Shown here one piece after another: positions 18,486 through 26,736 of a stretch of DNA of 64,000 nt. Positions within the stretch are counted from its first letter, which is position 1. Every line of letters starts with the position of its first letter. Origin of the DNA: Streptomyces sp. V4I2 (GTDB taxonomy: Bacteria; Actinomycetota; Actinomycetes; Streptomycetales; Streptomycetaceae); contig NZ_JAUSZM010000003.1 of the NCBI RefSeq assembly GCF_030817655.1, positions 2,170,001-2,234,000 on the forward strand. Reading direction: 5' to 3'. The position numbers and the translations under genes are program-made. The notes below the pieces were generated by a model. The model was not told where the DNA came from, did no database searches, and saw nothing but the letters and a program-made list of their open reading frames with translations.

Positions 18486-19679
18486 CTACGCCAGGTCCCG
18501 CTGCGCGGCGATCTTCGACGACAGGCTGTAGATGTCGATGAAGCCCTTGGCCGCGGCCTGGTCGAAGGTGTCGCCCGTGTCGTACGTCGCCAGGTTGAAG
18601 TCGTACAGCGACGACTGGGAACGCCGGCCGGTGACAACCGCGCGGCCGCCGTGCAGGGTCATCCGGATGTCACCGCTGACGTGCTGGTTGGCCTCGTTGA
18701 TGAAGCCGTCCAGGGCGCGCTTGAGCGGGGAGAACCACTGGCCGTCGTAGACCAGTTCGCCCCAGCGCTGCTCGACCTGCCGCTTGTAGCGGGCCAGTTC
18801 GCGCTCGACGGTGACGTTCTCCAGTTCCTGGTGGGCGGTGATCAGGGCGATCGCGCCCGGAGCCTCGTACACCTCACGGGACTTGATGCCGACCAGCCGG
18901 TCCTCGACCATGTCGATCCGGCCGATGCCCTGGGCTCCGGCGCGCTCGTTGAGCTGCTGGATGGCCTGGAGCACCGAGACGGGCTTGCCGTCGATGGCGA
19001 CCGGGACACCCTCCTTGAAGGTGATGATCACCTCGTCGGCCTCGCGGGGCTCGGCCGGGTTCGAGGTGTACTCGTAGATGTCCTCGATCGGCGCGTTCCA
19101 GATGTCCTCCAGGAAGCCCGTCTCGACCGCGCGCCCGAAGACGTTCTGGTCGATGGAGTACGGGGACTTCTTGCTGGTGGCGATCGGGAGCTGCTTCTCC
19201 TCGCAGAACGCGATGGCCTTGTCGCGGGTCATCGCGTAGTCGCGGACCGGGGCGATGCACTGGAGGTCGGGGGCGAGGGCGACGATGCCGGCCTCGAAGC
19301 GGACCTGGTCGTTGCCCTTGCCGGTGCAGCCGTGGGCGACGGTGGTGGCGCCGTGCTTCTTGGCGGCGGCGACGAGGTGCTTGACGATCGTCGGCCGGGA
19401 GAGCGCGGAGACCAGTGGATAGCGGTCCATGTAGAGGGCGTTGGCCTTGATCGCCGGGAGGCAGTACTCCTCGGCGAACTCGTCCTTGGCGTCCGCGACC
19501 TCGGCCTCGACCGCGCCGCACGCGAGGGCGCGCTTGCGGATGACGTCCAGGTCCTCGCCGCCCTGACCGACGTCGACCGCGACGGCGATGACCTCGGCGC
19601 CCGTCTCCTCGGCGATCCAGCCGATGGCGACGGAGGTGTCCAGACCGCCCGAGTAGGCGAGTACGACGCGCTCGGTCAT
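18486..19679 (-). CDS. argG: Argininosuccinate synthase
   Basis: 397 aa from the ATG at 19679 ([20 protein letters not shown]), which has the PP-loop ATP motif AYSGGLDTS and a GAGGAG SD. Other hallmarks are [13 protein letters not shown] and [16 protein letters not shown]. It joins citrulline and aspartate with ATP to give argininosuccinate, the substrate of ArgH encoded next. TGCAT-type repeats just upstream (19706-19733) suggest ArgR repression. The argG-argH adjacency is notable, since in S. coelicolor argG (as I recall SCO7036) is far from argH. Confidence 0.97.
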   Translation of the reverse strand: MTERVVLAYSGGLDTSVAIGWIAEETGAEVIAVAVDVGQGGEDLDVIRKRALACGAVEAEVADAKDEFAEEYCLPAIKANALYMDRYPLVSALSRPTIVKHLVAAAKKHGATTVAHGCTGKGNDQVRFEAGIVALAPDLQCIAPVRDYAMTRDKAIAFCEEKQLPIATSKKSPYSIDQNVFGRAVETGFLEDIWNAPIEDIYEYTSNPAEPREADEVIITFKEGVPVAIDGKPVSVLQAIQQLNERAGAQGIGRIDMVEDRLVGIKSREVYEAPGAIALITAHQELENVTVERELARYKRQVEQRWGELVYDGQWFSPLKRALDGFINEANQHVSGDIRMTLHGGRAVVTGRRSQSSLYDFNLATYDTGDTFDQAAAKGFIDIYSLSSKIAAQRDLA

Positions 19680-19705
19680 CGGGTTCTCCTCACAGTGCTT
19701 CGCTG

Positions 19706-19733
19706 ACATGCATGAGTATGCAGGAGTCTGCAT
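19706..19733 (-). promoter_or_regulatory. Candidate ARG box (ArgR operator) upstream of argG
   Basis: Overlapping TGCA-type half-sites: TGCATGAGTATGCA (19709-19722) and TGCAGGAGTCTGCAT (19719-19733). It lies 27-54 nt upstream of the argG start, where repressor would block initiation. The argC promoter carries similar TGCAT elements. Confidence 0.75.
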
Positions 19734-19849
19734 GATTCGTCAATCTCACCGGGGTTTGAACACGGGAAACCGCTTTCCCGTATCTCTCGCCGAACGCAGG
19801 CGCCGCGTTTGTCACTGCCGAGACCACCTGACCCGAGTGAGGCATCCGC

Positions 19850-20747
19850 ATGTCCAGGGCTCTTCCGAAGTACAACAAGCGTCGCGTCGCGTTGATCGGC
19901 GGCGCCGCCGCGGTGGTCATGACCGGCGCGGTCATCGCCGGTTCCGCCCTCGCCGGGGAGTCGGCGGGATCGAAGAGCGGCAGCACGAACGCCCGGACGC
20001 TGGCCGGTCCAGGCACCATCAGCTGCCCGGACGTCGCGTCCCAGCTGCCCGCGATCCCGGCCACCGCACAGGCCGAGGTCGACCGCAACCTGGCACTGCT
20101 CCAGACCCAGATCGACGAGGCCGACAAGCGACTCGTCGACACCGTCGGCCAGGGCGGACCCAACTTCGTCCAGAACGCCATCCTCGGCCCCCTGGAGGAC
20201 AAGCGGATCGCCACCGTCAACCGCATCGCCACCGCGATCGGCCGTACGGCGGAGAAGCCGGCCGGCCTCGACGCGCTCGCACCGTGCGCGCTCAACGCGG
20301 ACGGCGCCGCCGAGACCGGCGAGGACGCGGGCGAGGACGCGGGCGCGGGCGAGGAGGCCGGCGGCGAGGCCGAGGCCACGCCGAGCGAGACCGCGACCGG
20401 GGAGGCCGGCGAGGACACCGGCGAGGCAGGCGACACGGGCGAGGCCGGCGCGGCGGGCGCCATCAGCTGCCCGGACGTCGCCTCCCAGCTGCCCGCGATC
20501 CCCGGCCACCGCACAGGCTGAGGTCGACCGCAACCTGGCACTGCTCCAGACCCAGATCGACGAGGCCAACAAGCGACTCGTCGACACCGTCGGCCAGGGC
20601 GGACCCAACTTCGTCCAGAACGCCATCCTCGGCCCGCTGGCGGACAAGCGCGTGTCGACCATCGACCGCATCGCCATCTCCATCGGCCGTACCGCCGAGA
20701 AGCCCGCGGGCCTGGACTCCCTGGCCGCCTGCACGGTCACCGAGTGA
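19850..20747 (+). pseudogene. Two-repeat secreted protein, reading frame broken by a +1 shift in the second repeat
   Basis: As read, translation from the ATG at 19850 gives 223 aa and stops at 20521. An N-terminal export signal (YNKRRVALIGGAAAVVMTGAVIAGSALA) is followed by a repeat unit ISCPDVASQLPAIP...AEVDRNLALLQTQIDEADKR...EKPAGLDALAPC, an acidic Glu/Gly/Ala linker (EDAGEDAGAGEEAGGE) and the start of a second unit. In unit one the DNA reads ATCCCGGCC; in unit two ATCCCCGGCC (20498-20506), an extra C. Removing it restores the second unit to the TGA at 20745, giving 298 aa. Either a real frameshift or a homopolymer sequencing error. Function unknown; two Cys per unit could be disulfide-linked. 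Confidence 0.8.
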
Positions 20748-20828
20748 CCTGACAGGCGCTGTGGCCGCCCCGTGTGAGCGCCGGCCGGGGCGGCCACGGA
20801 CACGTCCGCGAAGCGGACCTCGCTATTC

Positions 20829-20880
20829 ATTAGACAGGCGAAAGACTTGCACCCATAATCGTTAGACATGGGAAAGACTT
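20829..20880 (+). repeat. Imperfect 20-bp direct repeat at the start of the PNPOx-like gene
   Basis: ATTAGACAGGCGAAAGACTT (20829-20848) and GTTAGACATGGGAAAGACTT (20861-20880) match at 17 of 20 positions, 32 nt apart. The second copy contains the start codon and first codons of the gene. It could be a small duplication or a pair of regulator half-sites. CATAATCG between them resembles a -10. Confidence 0.6.
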
Positions 20881-21449
20881 ATGAGCGCATAGACGGCCGA
20901 CTCCGCAGGTTCATCGAGGAACAGCCCCTCTTCTTCACCGCGTCGGCTCCGCTGTCCGGGGACGGCACGGTGAACCTCTCCCCCAAGGGCCTCAAGGGCT
21001 CGTTCGTGATTCTCGACGAACTCACCGTGGCCTACCTGGACTTCGCGGGATCCACCGCGGAGACGATCGCCCACCTGCGCGAGAACGGCCGGATCACCCT
21101 GATGTGGTGCGCCTTCCAGGGCCCGCCGAACATCGTGCGCGTACACGGCCGCGGCGAGCCGGTGTTCCGCGACGACCCGCGCTTCAAGGAACTGCTCGCG
21201 CACTTCCCCGACATCGACCCGACCCCGCACGGGCTGCGCGCGATCATCGTCGTACGGGCCGAACTCATCCGGGATTCCTGCGGGTTCGCGGTGCCGTTCA
21301 TGTCGTACGACTCCGAGCGCGAACTGCACGGGCAGCGCTTCGCCCGCGAGGACGACGACTCGCTCAGCGAGTACTTCGCCAAGAAGGACCACATCGCCAC
21401 GAGCATGGACGGGCTCCCCGGGCTGCCGCTGCCACTGCGCCCGATTTAG
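20868..21449 (+). CDS. Pyridoxamine 5'-phosphate oxidase-like (flavin-binding split-barrel) protein
   Basis: 193 aa from the ATG at 20868. The sequence (FIEEQPLFFTASAPLSGDGTVNLSPKGLKGSFVILDELTVAYLDFAGST...NIVRVHGRGEPVF) fits the PNPOx-like split-barrel family, whose members bind FMN or F420 and act on various small molecules, some merely sensing or detoxifying. Only a weak SD is seen. The gene opens the redox island between the arginine loci, and an AT-rich stretch with a palindrome separates it from the peroxidase gene. Cofactor and substrate cannot be decided. Confidence 0.8.
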   Translation: MGKTYERIDGRLRRFIEEQPLFFTASAPLSGDGTVNLSPKGLKGSFVILDELTVAYLDFAGSTAETIAHLRENGRITLMWCAFQGPPNIVRVHGRGEPVFRDDPRFKELLAHFPDIDPTPHGLRAIIVVRAELIRDSCGFAVPFMSYDSERELHGQRFAREDDDSLSEYFAKKDHIATSMDGLPGLPLPLRPI

Positions 21450-21558
21450 TAGCTTTTATTTGATCTATACATACACAAGCTTCTTGTGCATATTGACGGA
21501 ATTCTCCCTTCCGCCGTGCTTGCCCCCTAGCCTGGGCGCACGAACAGATGGGGGATTC
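21450..21558. promoter_or_regulatory. AT-rich promoter region of the heme peroxidase gene, with a palindrome
   Basis: The first ~50 bp (TAGTAGCTTTTATTTGATCT, ATACATACACAAG) are much richer in A+T than anything nearby. A perfect inverted repeat CACAAG CTT CTTGTG (21474-21488) is a candidate operator, or a terminator of the upstream gene. TTGACG (21493) may be a -35 but no well-spaced -10 is evident. Confidence 0.5.
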
Positions 21559-23241
21559 ATGTTCCGACCGACGCGCGAACCTCAGAGCAAACGCCATGTC
21601 CGTGATTCCTACTTCGTGGTCGGCGAGGGCATCCTCGCCGGCTCCGCGAACGGCAACCCGGCGCAGCCGCTTCCGACGTCGACCGTCGCGGCCCTGCGCA
21701 AGTTCCAGTTCTCCCGGCTGGGCCCACAGGCGGAGCCGGCCCAGCTTCTCGACCGGGCCGACCGCGAGGAACTCGCCGCCGCGATGACCAAGGCCGGGCC
21801 CCAGCCCGACTCGAGCAACCCCGCGGTACCGGCCGGCTTCACCTATCTGGGCCAGTTCGTGGACCACGACCTGACCCTGGACGCCACGGCGACGCAGCTG
21901 GAGGACGACGTCACGCTCGGCCAGCTCCTGCAGGGCCGCTCGCCCGCCCTGGACCTCGACAGCCTCTACGGTCTGGGCCCGGACCACCGCTTCGACCGGC
22001 GGTTCTACGAGGACGACGGCCTCCGGCTGCGCACCGGCACGACCCAGGGACTGCCCGATCCCGACGGCGACCACATCGTGGGCCTGCCCCTCAGCGGTTT
22101 CGACCTGCCCCGGGTGGGCGCCGGCTCGCTGATCTCCGAGCGGCGCCGACCGCTGATCCCGGACGGACGCAACGACGAGAACCTCGTCGTGGCCCAGGTC
22201 CACTGCGCCTTCATCCGGTTCCACAACCGGGTCGTGGCCGACCTGATCGACAAGGGCGTGTCGAGCGCGGTCGTGTTCGAGACGGCACGCGAAACCGTGG
22301 TCAAGCACTACCAGTGGATGCTGCGGCACGACTTCCTGCCCAGGATCGTCGACCCCGGCATCGTCGACGAGGTGTTCACCCAGGGCCGCACGTTCTTCGA
22401 GCCGGCCCCGGGCGAGAACGAGTACCCGACCATGCCGATCGAGTTCTCCGTGGCCGCCTACCGGCTGGGCCACAGCATGGTGCGCGGGGCGTACAACTGG
22501 AACCGGATCTTCGACAACGGCGCGGGCACGCTGCGGCTGCTCTTCCAGTTCACCGGCACCAGCGGCACCCTCTCTCCGCCGTCCGGCGACGATTCCGACC
22601 CCGAGGCGGGCTTCTTCGAGCGGCTGCCCACCAACTGGATCGCCGACTTCCGGCGCCTGTTCGACTTCAGTGAGGCGGGCCGGGACGATCTGACCGTACC
22701 GGCCGAGAAGTTCAACCTCGCCAAGCGGATCGACCCCCAACTGGTCAATCCGCTGGCGGGTCTTCCGCTCGGTTCCTTCGGCGGCCGCGGCGGGCCGGCT
22801 CCCAAGCCGATCGAGCTGAACCTGGCCTTCCGCAACCTCACCCGGGCGAACATGATCAGCCTGGCGACAGGTCAGCAGATGGCCCAGTACCTCGGCGTGA
22901 AGCCGCTCGCGCCGTCCGACTTCGCGAACGCCGGCGGCATCCAACTCAGCCCGGGGCTCTGGAAGAAGCTCGCCGAGAACTGCCCGCTGTGGTTCTACAT
23001 CCTCCTCGAGGCCGAGGTGAACGGCAGCGGGCGGCTGACGGGCGTCGGCGGGCGCATCGTCGCCGAGGTGTTCCACCGCGCCATGGAGGGCAGCCGTCAC
23101 TCCCTCGTGCGTGACCCGTTCTGGCGGCCGTTCCTCAGCCCGGTCGCCGACCGGAACGCCCAGGACACGTTCGGCATGACCGACCTGCTGCTGTACGCCT
23201 TCAAGGAGCGGGCCGACCTGCTCAACCCGCTGGGCCCCTGA
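21559..23241 (+). CDS. Animal-type heme peroxidase (cyclooxygenase/myeloperoxidase superfamily)
   Basis: 560 aa from the ATG at 21559 (MFRPTREPQSKRHVRDSYFV). Distal heme motif GQFVDHDLTLD has Asp102-His103 (family: ligand Asp and distal His), and the proximal heme ligand is His305 in AYRLGHSMVRGAYNWNR. Arg and Asn positions around RFHNRVVADL fit the family. It would oxidise substrates with hydrogen peroxide using heme. No signal peptide is visible, so it may be cytosolic or exported by a non-Sec route. Bacterial members are uncommon and their substrates mostly unknown. It sits in a cluster of redox and envelope genes. Confidence 0.88.
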   Translation: MFRPTREPQSKRHVRDSYFVVGEGILAGSANGNPAQPLPTSTVAALRKFQFSRLGPQAEPAQLLDRADREELAAAMTKAGPQPDSSNPAVPAGFTYLGQFVDHDLTLDATATQLEDDVTLGQLLQGRSPALDLDSLYGLGPDHRFDRRFYEDDGLRLRTGTTQGLPDPDGDHIVGLPLSGFDLPRVGAGSLISERRRPLIPDGRNDENLVVAQVHCAFIRFHNRVVADLIDKGVSSAVVFETARETVVKHYQWMLRHDFLPRIVDPGIVDEVFTQGRTFFEPAPGENEYPTMPIEFSVAAYRLGHSMVRGAYNWNRIFDNGAGTLRLLFQFTGTSGTLSPPSGDDSDPEAGFFERLPTNWIADFRRLFDFSEAGRDDLTVPAEKFNLAKRIDPQLVNPLAGLPLGSFGGRGGPAPKPIELNLAFRNLTRANMISLATGQQMAQYLGVKPLAPSDFANAGGIQLSPGLWKKLAENCPLWFYILLEAEVNGSGRLTGVGGRIVAEVFHRAMEGSRHSLVRDPFWRPFLSPVADRNAQDTFGMTDLLLYAFKERADLLNPLGP

Positions 23242-23350
23242 GCCCGGAGGTCTCGGCAAGCGGTGGCATCGGCGGCGACGGCACTGAGGGACCGGCCCGA
23301 ATGGCCCATCCTCCGTGCCGTCGCCGCCGCGCGACCCTACGGTCGTTGCC

Positions 23351-24049
23351 ATGCGTTCCGCTGTCCTCGCCGCCCTGGTGTCCGCGTCCCTGCTCGTCCT
23401 CGGTGCCGCCCCCGGCGGCGGCCCGCCGCTGCCCGCGCGCATGGCCGACACCGGCGGCGGCAGCCAGCTGATCACGGCGGTGGCCGCGAAGACCGGCTCG
23501 ACGTCCGGCACGGTGACGTGGTGGGACCGGCGCGACGGACGCTGGCTGAAGGCCGGTTCCGCCAAGGCCCGCTTCGGGGCGAACGGGCTGGTGGAGGGCT
23601 CCTCCCGCAGGCAGGGCACGAACACCACACCGACCGGGCTGTACGACCTGCCGTACGCGTTCGGAATCAAGTCCGCGCCGGGCGGGACGACGTACAAGTA
23701 CCGGCCCGTGCGGCAGAACTCCTGGTGGTGCCAGGACAACGACTCACGCTCCTACAACCGCTGGGTGGAGCCGCGTCCCGCCCACTGCGCGGCCGCGGAG
23801 GCCGAGCGGCTGATCTCGTACGGGACGCAGTACGCCTACGCGATGGTCGTCGGCTTCAACTACGCCGAGCCGGTGCGAGGGCGGGGCGCCGGCATCTTCC
23901 TGCATGTCGACGGGCGCGGAGCCACCGCCGGTTGTGTGTCCGTGCCGTCGGATGCCATGCGGCGGATTCTGCGGTGGGCCGAGCCCGGCAAGAAGCCGCA
24001 CCTCGCGATCGGGACCGTGAGCGGACGTACGGAGATCACCCGGTACTGA
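23351..24049 (+). CDS. Secreted L,D-transpeptidase (YkuD)-like protein
   Basis: 232 aa from the ATG at 23351. Signal peptide (MRSAVLAALVSASLLVLGAA, cleaved near APGGG). The YkuD catalytic signature is seen as HVDGRGATAGCVSVPSD with His185 and nucleophile Cys195, flanked by GIFLH and a basic/neutral N-terminal part (WWDRRDGRW, TGLYDLPYAFG). YkuD enzymes form 3-3 peptidoglycan cross-links or attach proteins to the wall. Length is short with no LysM or SH3 binding domain. It fits the L,D-transpeptidase family but substrate is unproven. Followed by a 7-bp tandem repeat. Confidence 0.88.
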   Translation: MRSAVLAALVSASLLVLGAAPGGGPPLPARMADTGGGSQLITAVAAKTGSTSGTVTWWDRRDGRWLKAGSAKARFGANGLVEGSSRRQGTNTTPTGLYDLPYAFGIKSAPGGTTYKYRPVRQNSWWCQDNDSRSYNRWVEPRPAHCAAAEAERLISYGTQYAYAMVVGFNYAEPVRGRGAGIFLHVDGRGATAGCVSVPSDAMRRILRWAEPGKKPHLAIGTVSGRTEITRY

Positions 24050-24056
24050 GCCGGAC

Positions 24057-24083
24057 GGCGGATGGCGGATGGCGGATGGCGGA
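24057..24083. repeat. 7-bp tandem repeat GGCGGAT (nearly four copies)
   Basis: GGCGGAT occurs three full times plus a partial copy just after the L,D-transpeptidase stop. A simple slippage-prone repeat with no clear hairpin. Confidence 0.8.
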
Positions 24084-24224
24084 CAGGGTAACGGGGTGAC
24101 GGGTTACCGCCAGTCACTCCAGTCCGCACGAGACTCGGCAGGCGGCTGAACACACGGGCGTCGCGGCACGTATCTGAGGGCCAAGGGACCACGCCACCCC
24201 CCTTGCCCCGCCCTCGGAGGAACC

Positions 24225-25607
24225 GTGACCACCACGCTCGCAGGCGGCCGCGCCGCCCGCCGCCAGACGATGCGCCGCATTCGTCCGCGCCGCTCCCCGG
24301 CGACCCTGCTGCTGCTCGCCGTGTGGGCCGGCGCAGTGGGAGTGGTGTGGCTGTGGTGGGCCAACACGCCGTCGATCAGCGACAACAACGGCAAGATCCT
24401 CAACGCCGGCCGGATCACCGGACTGCTCGCCGGGTACCTCATGGCGCTGGTGGTGCTGCAGATGGCTCGGGTCCCCGCGCTGGAGCGCCGGGTGGGCTCC
24501 GACCGGGTGGCGCGCTGGCACGCGATGAGCGGCCGCTACACGCTCTGTCTGACGGTCGCCCACGTCTTCCTGATCATGTGGGGGTACGCCCTCCAGGCCG
24601 GCAAGGGCCTCGGCGACATCGTCCAGCAGACGATGGACTCCATCAACCAGCTGCCGGACATGGGCAAGGCCGCCATCGGCACCGGTCTGCTGTTCGTCAT
24701 CGGGCTGCTCTCGATCGGCCCGGTCCGGCGCAGGATTCCGTACGACACCTGGTACCACGTGCACCTGCTGACGTACGCGGCGGTGTTCCTGACGTTCTGG
24801 CACCAGCTCACCACCGGCAACGAGTTCGTCGTCGAACCGGCCGCGAAGACCGTCTGGTACGGCCTGTACGGCTCGGTGACGGCGCTGGTGATCTGGTACC
24901 GCATCCTCACCCCGATCCGCCTCAACCTGCGGCACCGGATGTACGTGGAGGCGGTCATCGAGGAGACCCCGGGCATCGTGTCGGTGCTGATCGGCGGGCG
25001 GAAGCTGCACCGGATGGGCGCGGAGGCCGGCCAGTTCTTCCGCTGGCGGTTCCTGGCACCCGGCATGCGGTTCAGCTCGCACCCCTACTCCCTGTCGGCG
25101 GCGCCCCGCCCCGACATGCTGCGGATCACGGTGAAGGCGATCGGCGACCACAGCGAACGGCTGCGCGAGCTGACGCCCGGCACCAAGGTGTGGGCCGAGG
25201 GCCCGTACGGCGCGCTGACCGCCGCCCGCCGCAGCCGCGGCAAGGTGCTGCTGGTCGCGGGCGGCGTCGGGATCACCCCGATGCGGGCGCTGTTCGAGAC
25301 GCTGCCCGGCGCGTCCGGTGACATCACCCTGCTCTACCGGGCCAACAGCACCCAGGACCTGGCCCTGTGGGACGAGCTGGCGACCATCGCGGACGAGCGC
25401 GGGGCCCGGCTGATGTACGCGGTCAACAGCCCGGACGGGGAACGCCCCGACATCTCGGCGGAGCGGCTGCGGCAGAAGCTGCCGGACATCGACAACCACG
25501 ACGTATTCATGTGCGGCCCGCCCGGGTTCGCGCAGTCCGTGTACGAAGCACTGCGCGGCGCGGGTGTGCCCGCCCGCCGCATCCATCACGAGTCGTTCGA
25601 GATGTGA
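24225..25607 (+). CDS. Ferric-reductase-like transmembrane flavocytochrome (heme b plus FAD/NAD(P)H module)
   Basis: 460 aa from the GTG at 24225 (GGAGG 5-6 nt upstream). Six or so TM helices in residues 25-225. Histidine pairs for heme b are His99/His113 and His178 or His180/His193, giving the two helices with four His typical of ferric reductase-like domains. The cytosolic part has the FAD motif HPYSLSAAP and NAD(P)H motif VAGGVGITPMRAL plus CGPPGFAQSV near the end. It should take electrons from cytosolic NAD(P)H, via FAD and heme, to the outer membrane face. The next gene encodes an exported triple FMN-domain protein, the likely acceptor. Confidence 0.9.
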   Translation: MTTTLAGGRAARRQTMRRIRPRRSPATLLLLAVWAGAVGVVWLWWANTPSISDNNGKILNAGRITGLLAGYLMALVVLQMARVPALERRVGSDRVARWHAMSGRYTLCLTVAHVFLIMWGYALQAGKGLGDIVQQTMDSINQLPDMGKAAIGTGLLFVIGLLSIGPVRRRIPYDTWYHVHLLTYAAVFLTFWHQLTTGNEFVVEPAAKTVWYGLYGSVTALVIWYRILTPIRLNLRHRMYVEAVIEETPGIVSVLIGGRKLHRMGAEAGQFFRWRFLAPGMRFSSHPYSLSAAPRPDMLRITVKAIGDHSERLRELTPGTKVWAEGPYGALTAARRSRGKVLLVAGGVGITPMRALFETLPGASGDITLLYRANSTQDLALWDELATIADERGARLMYAVNSPDGERPDISAERLRQKLPDIDNHDVFMCGPPGFAQSVYEALRGAGVPARRIHHESFEM

Positions 25608-25635
25608 GCGACGGGACTTCAGGAGCTTGGAAGCA

Positions 25636-26736
25636 ATGAGGAAGAGTCACCCCATCCGACGTGTCGTGCTCGCGACCGCCGCCACCGTGTCCGGTGTCGT
25701 GCTGGTCCTGTCACTGAAACCGTCGTCCGATCCGTCCTCCGCGGCGGCCGGCGGGGCCGCGTCTCAGCCGCCGGCGGCGGGGCAGTCGGCCCAGGGCGGC
25801 GCCCAGCCCGCCGGGACCGGCATCGTCACCGGGGACGCGGCCCAGACCCAGTACGGCGCCATCCAGGTCCGGCTGACCGTCGCGGGCGGCAAGATCACCA
25901 AGGCGGAGACGGTCCAGGCGCCCAAGGGTGGCCAGAGCGACCAGATCACCGCCGACGCCGTACCCAAACTGAACGCGGCGACCGTGGCCGCGCAGAGCGC
26001 GCAGATCGACGCGGTGTCCGGAGCGACGTACACCAGCACCGGCTACAAGCAGTCGCTGCAGTCCGCCATCGACAAGGCCAACTCCACGGCCGGGTCGGGT
26101 GCCGCGGAGGGCTCGGGCGACGCGCAGGCCGCCAAGACCGTCACCGGCGACGCCGTCGACACCCAGTACGGCGCCGTCCAGGTCCGCATCACCGTCGCCG
26201 GCGGCAAGATCACCAAGGCCGAGACCGTCCAGGCACCCAAGGGCGGCCAGAGCGACCAGATCACCGCCAACGCCGTACCCAAACTCAACCAGGCAGCCAT
26301 CGCCGCCGGCACCGCCGACATCGACGCCGTCTCCGGAGCCACCTACACCAGCGCCGGCTACAAGAAGTCCCTGCAGTCGGCCCTGGACCAGGCGGGCACC
26401 TCGGCGGATGCCGGGTCGGGCGCCGGGTCGGGTGCCGCGGAGGGCTCGGGCGACGCCCAGGCCGCCAAGACCGTCACCGGCGACGCCGTCGACACCCAGT
26501 ACGGCGCCGTCCAGGTCCGCATCACCGTCGCCGGCGGCAAGATCACCAAGGCCGAGACCGTCCAGGCACCCAAGGGCGGCCAGAGCGACCAGATCACCGC
26601 CAACGCCGTACCCAAACTCAACCAGGCAGCCATCGCCGCCGGCACCGCCGACATCGACGCCGTCTCCGGAGCCACCTACACCAGCGCCGGCTACAAGAAG
26701 TCCCTGCAGTCGGCCCTGGACCAGGCCGGTGGCTGA
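25636..26736 (+). CDS. Exported protein with three tandem FMN-binding (flavinylation) domains
   Basis: 366 aa from the ATG at 25636 (AGGAG 10 nt upstream). An N-terminal anchor or uncleaved signal (RRVVLATAATVSGVVLVLSL, 8-27), then an Ala/Gln/Gly-rich linker and three FMN_bind domains (~62-143, ~166-255, ~277-366). Each ends with the flavinylation motif D-x-x-S-G-A-T (DAVSGATYTS) with acceptor Thr131, Thr236 and Thr347. ApbE, encoded next, links FMN covalently to such Thr residues. The role is multi-flavin electron carrier outside the membrane, fed by the flavocytochrome. Domains 2 and 3 are nearly identical in DNA (see 26089-26726); domain 1 is diverged. Confidence 0.92.
   Translation: MRKSHPIRRVVLATAATVSGVVLVLSLKPSSDPSSAAAGGAASQPPAAGQSAQGGAQPAGTGIVTGDAAQTQYGAIQVRLTVAGGKITKAETVQAPKGGQSDQITADAVPKLNAATVAAQSAQIDAVSGATYTSTGYKQSLQSAIDKANSTAGSGAAEGSGDAQAAKTVTGDAVDTQYGAVQVRITVAGGKITKAETVQAPKGGQSDQITANAVPKLNQAAIAAGTADIDAVSGATYTSAGYKKSLQSALDQAGTSADAGSGAGSGAAEGSGDAQAAKTVTGDAVDTQYGAVQVRITVAGGKITKAETVQAPKGGQSDQITANAVPKLNQAAIAAGTADIDAVSGATYTSAGYKKSLQSALDQAGG
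26089..26726 (+). repeat. 333-bp tandem in-frame duplication of an FMN-binding domain
   Basis: 26089-26393 and 26422-26726 are 305 bp each, offset by exactly 333 bp (111 codons), and I count one mismatch (G26124 versus C26457). Near-perfect identity, including silent positions, implies a very recent duplication or gene conversion. It adds one flavin-carrying unit and can expand or contract by recombination. Confidence 0.95.
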
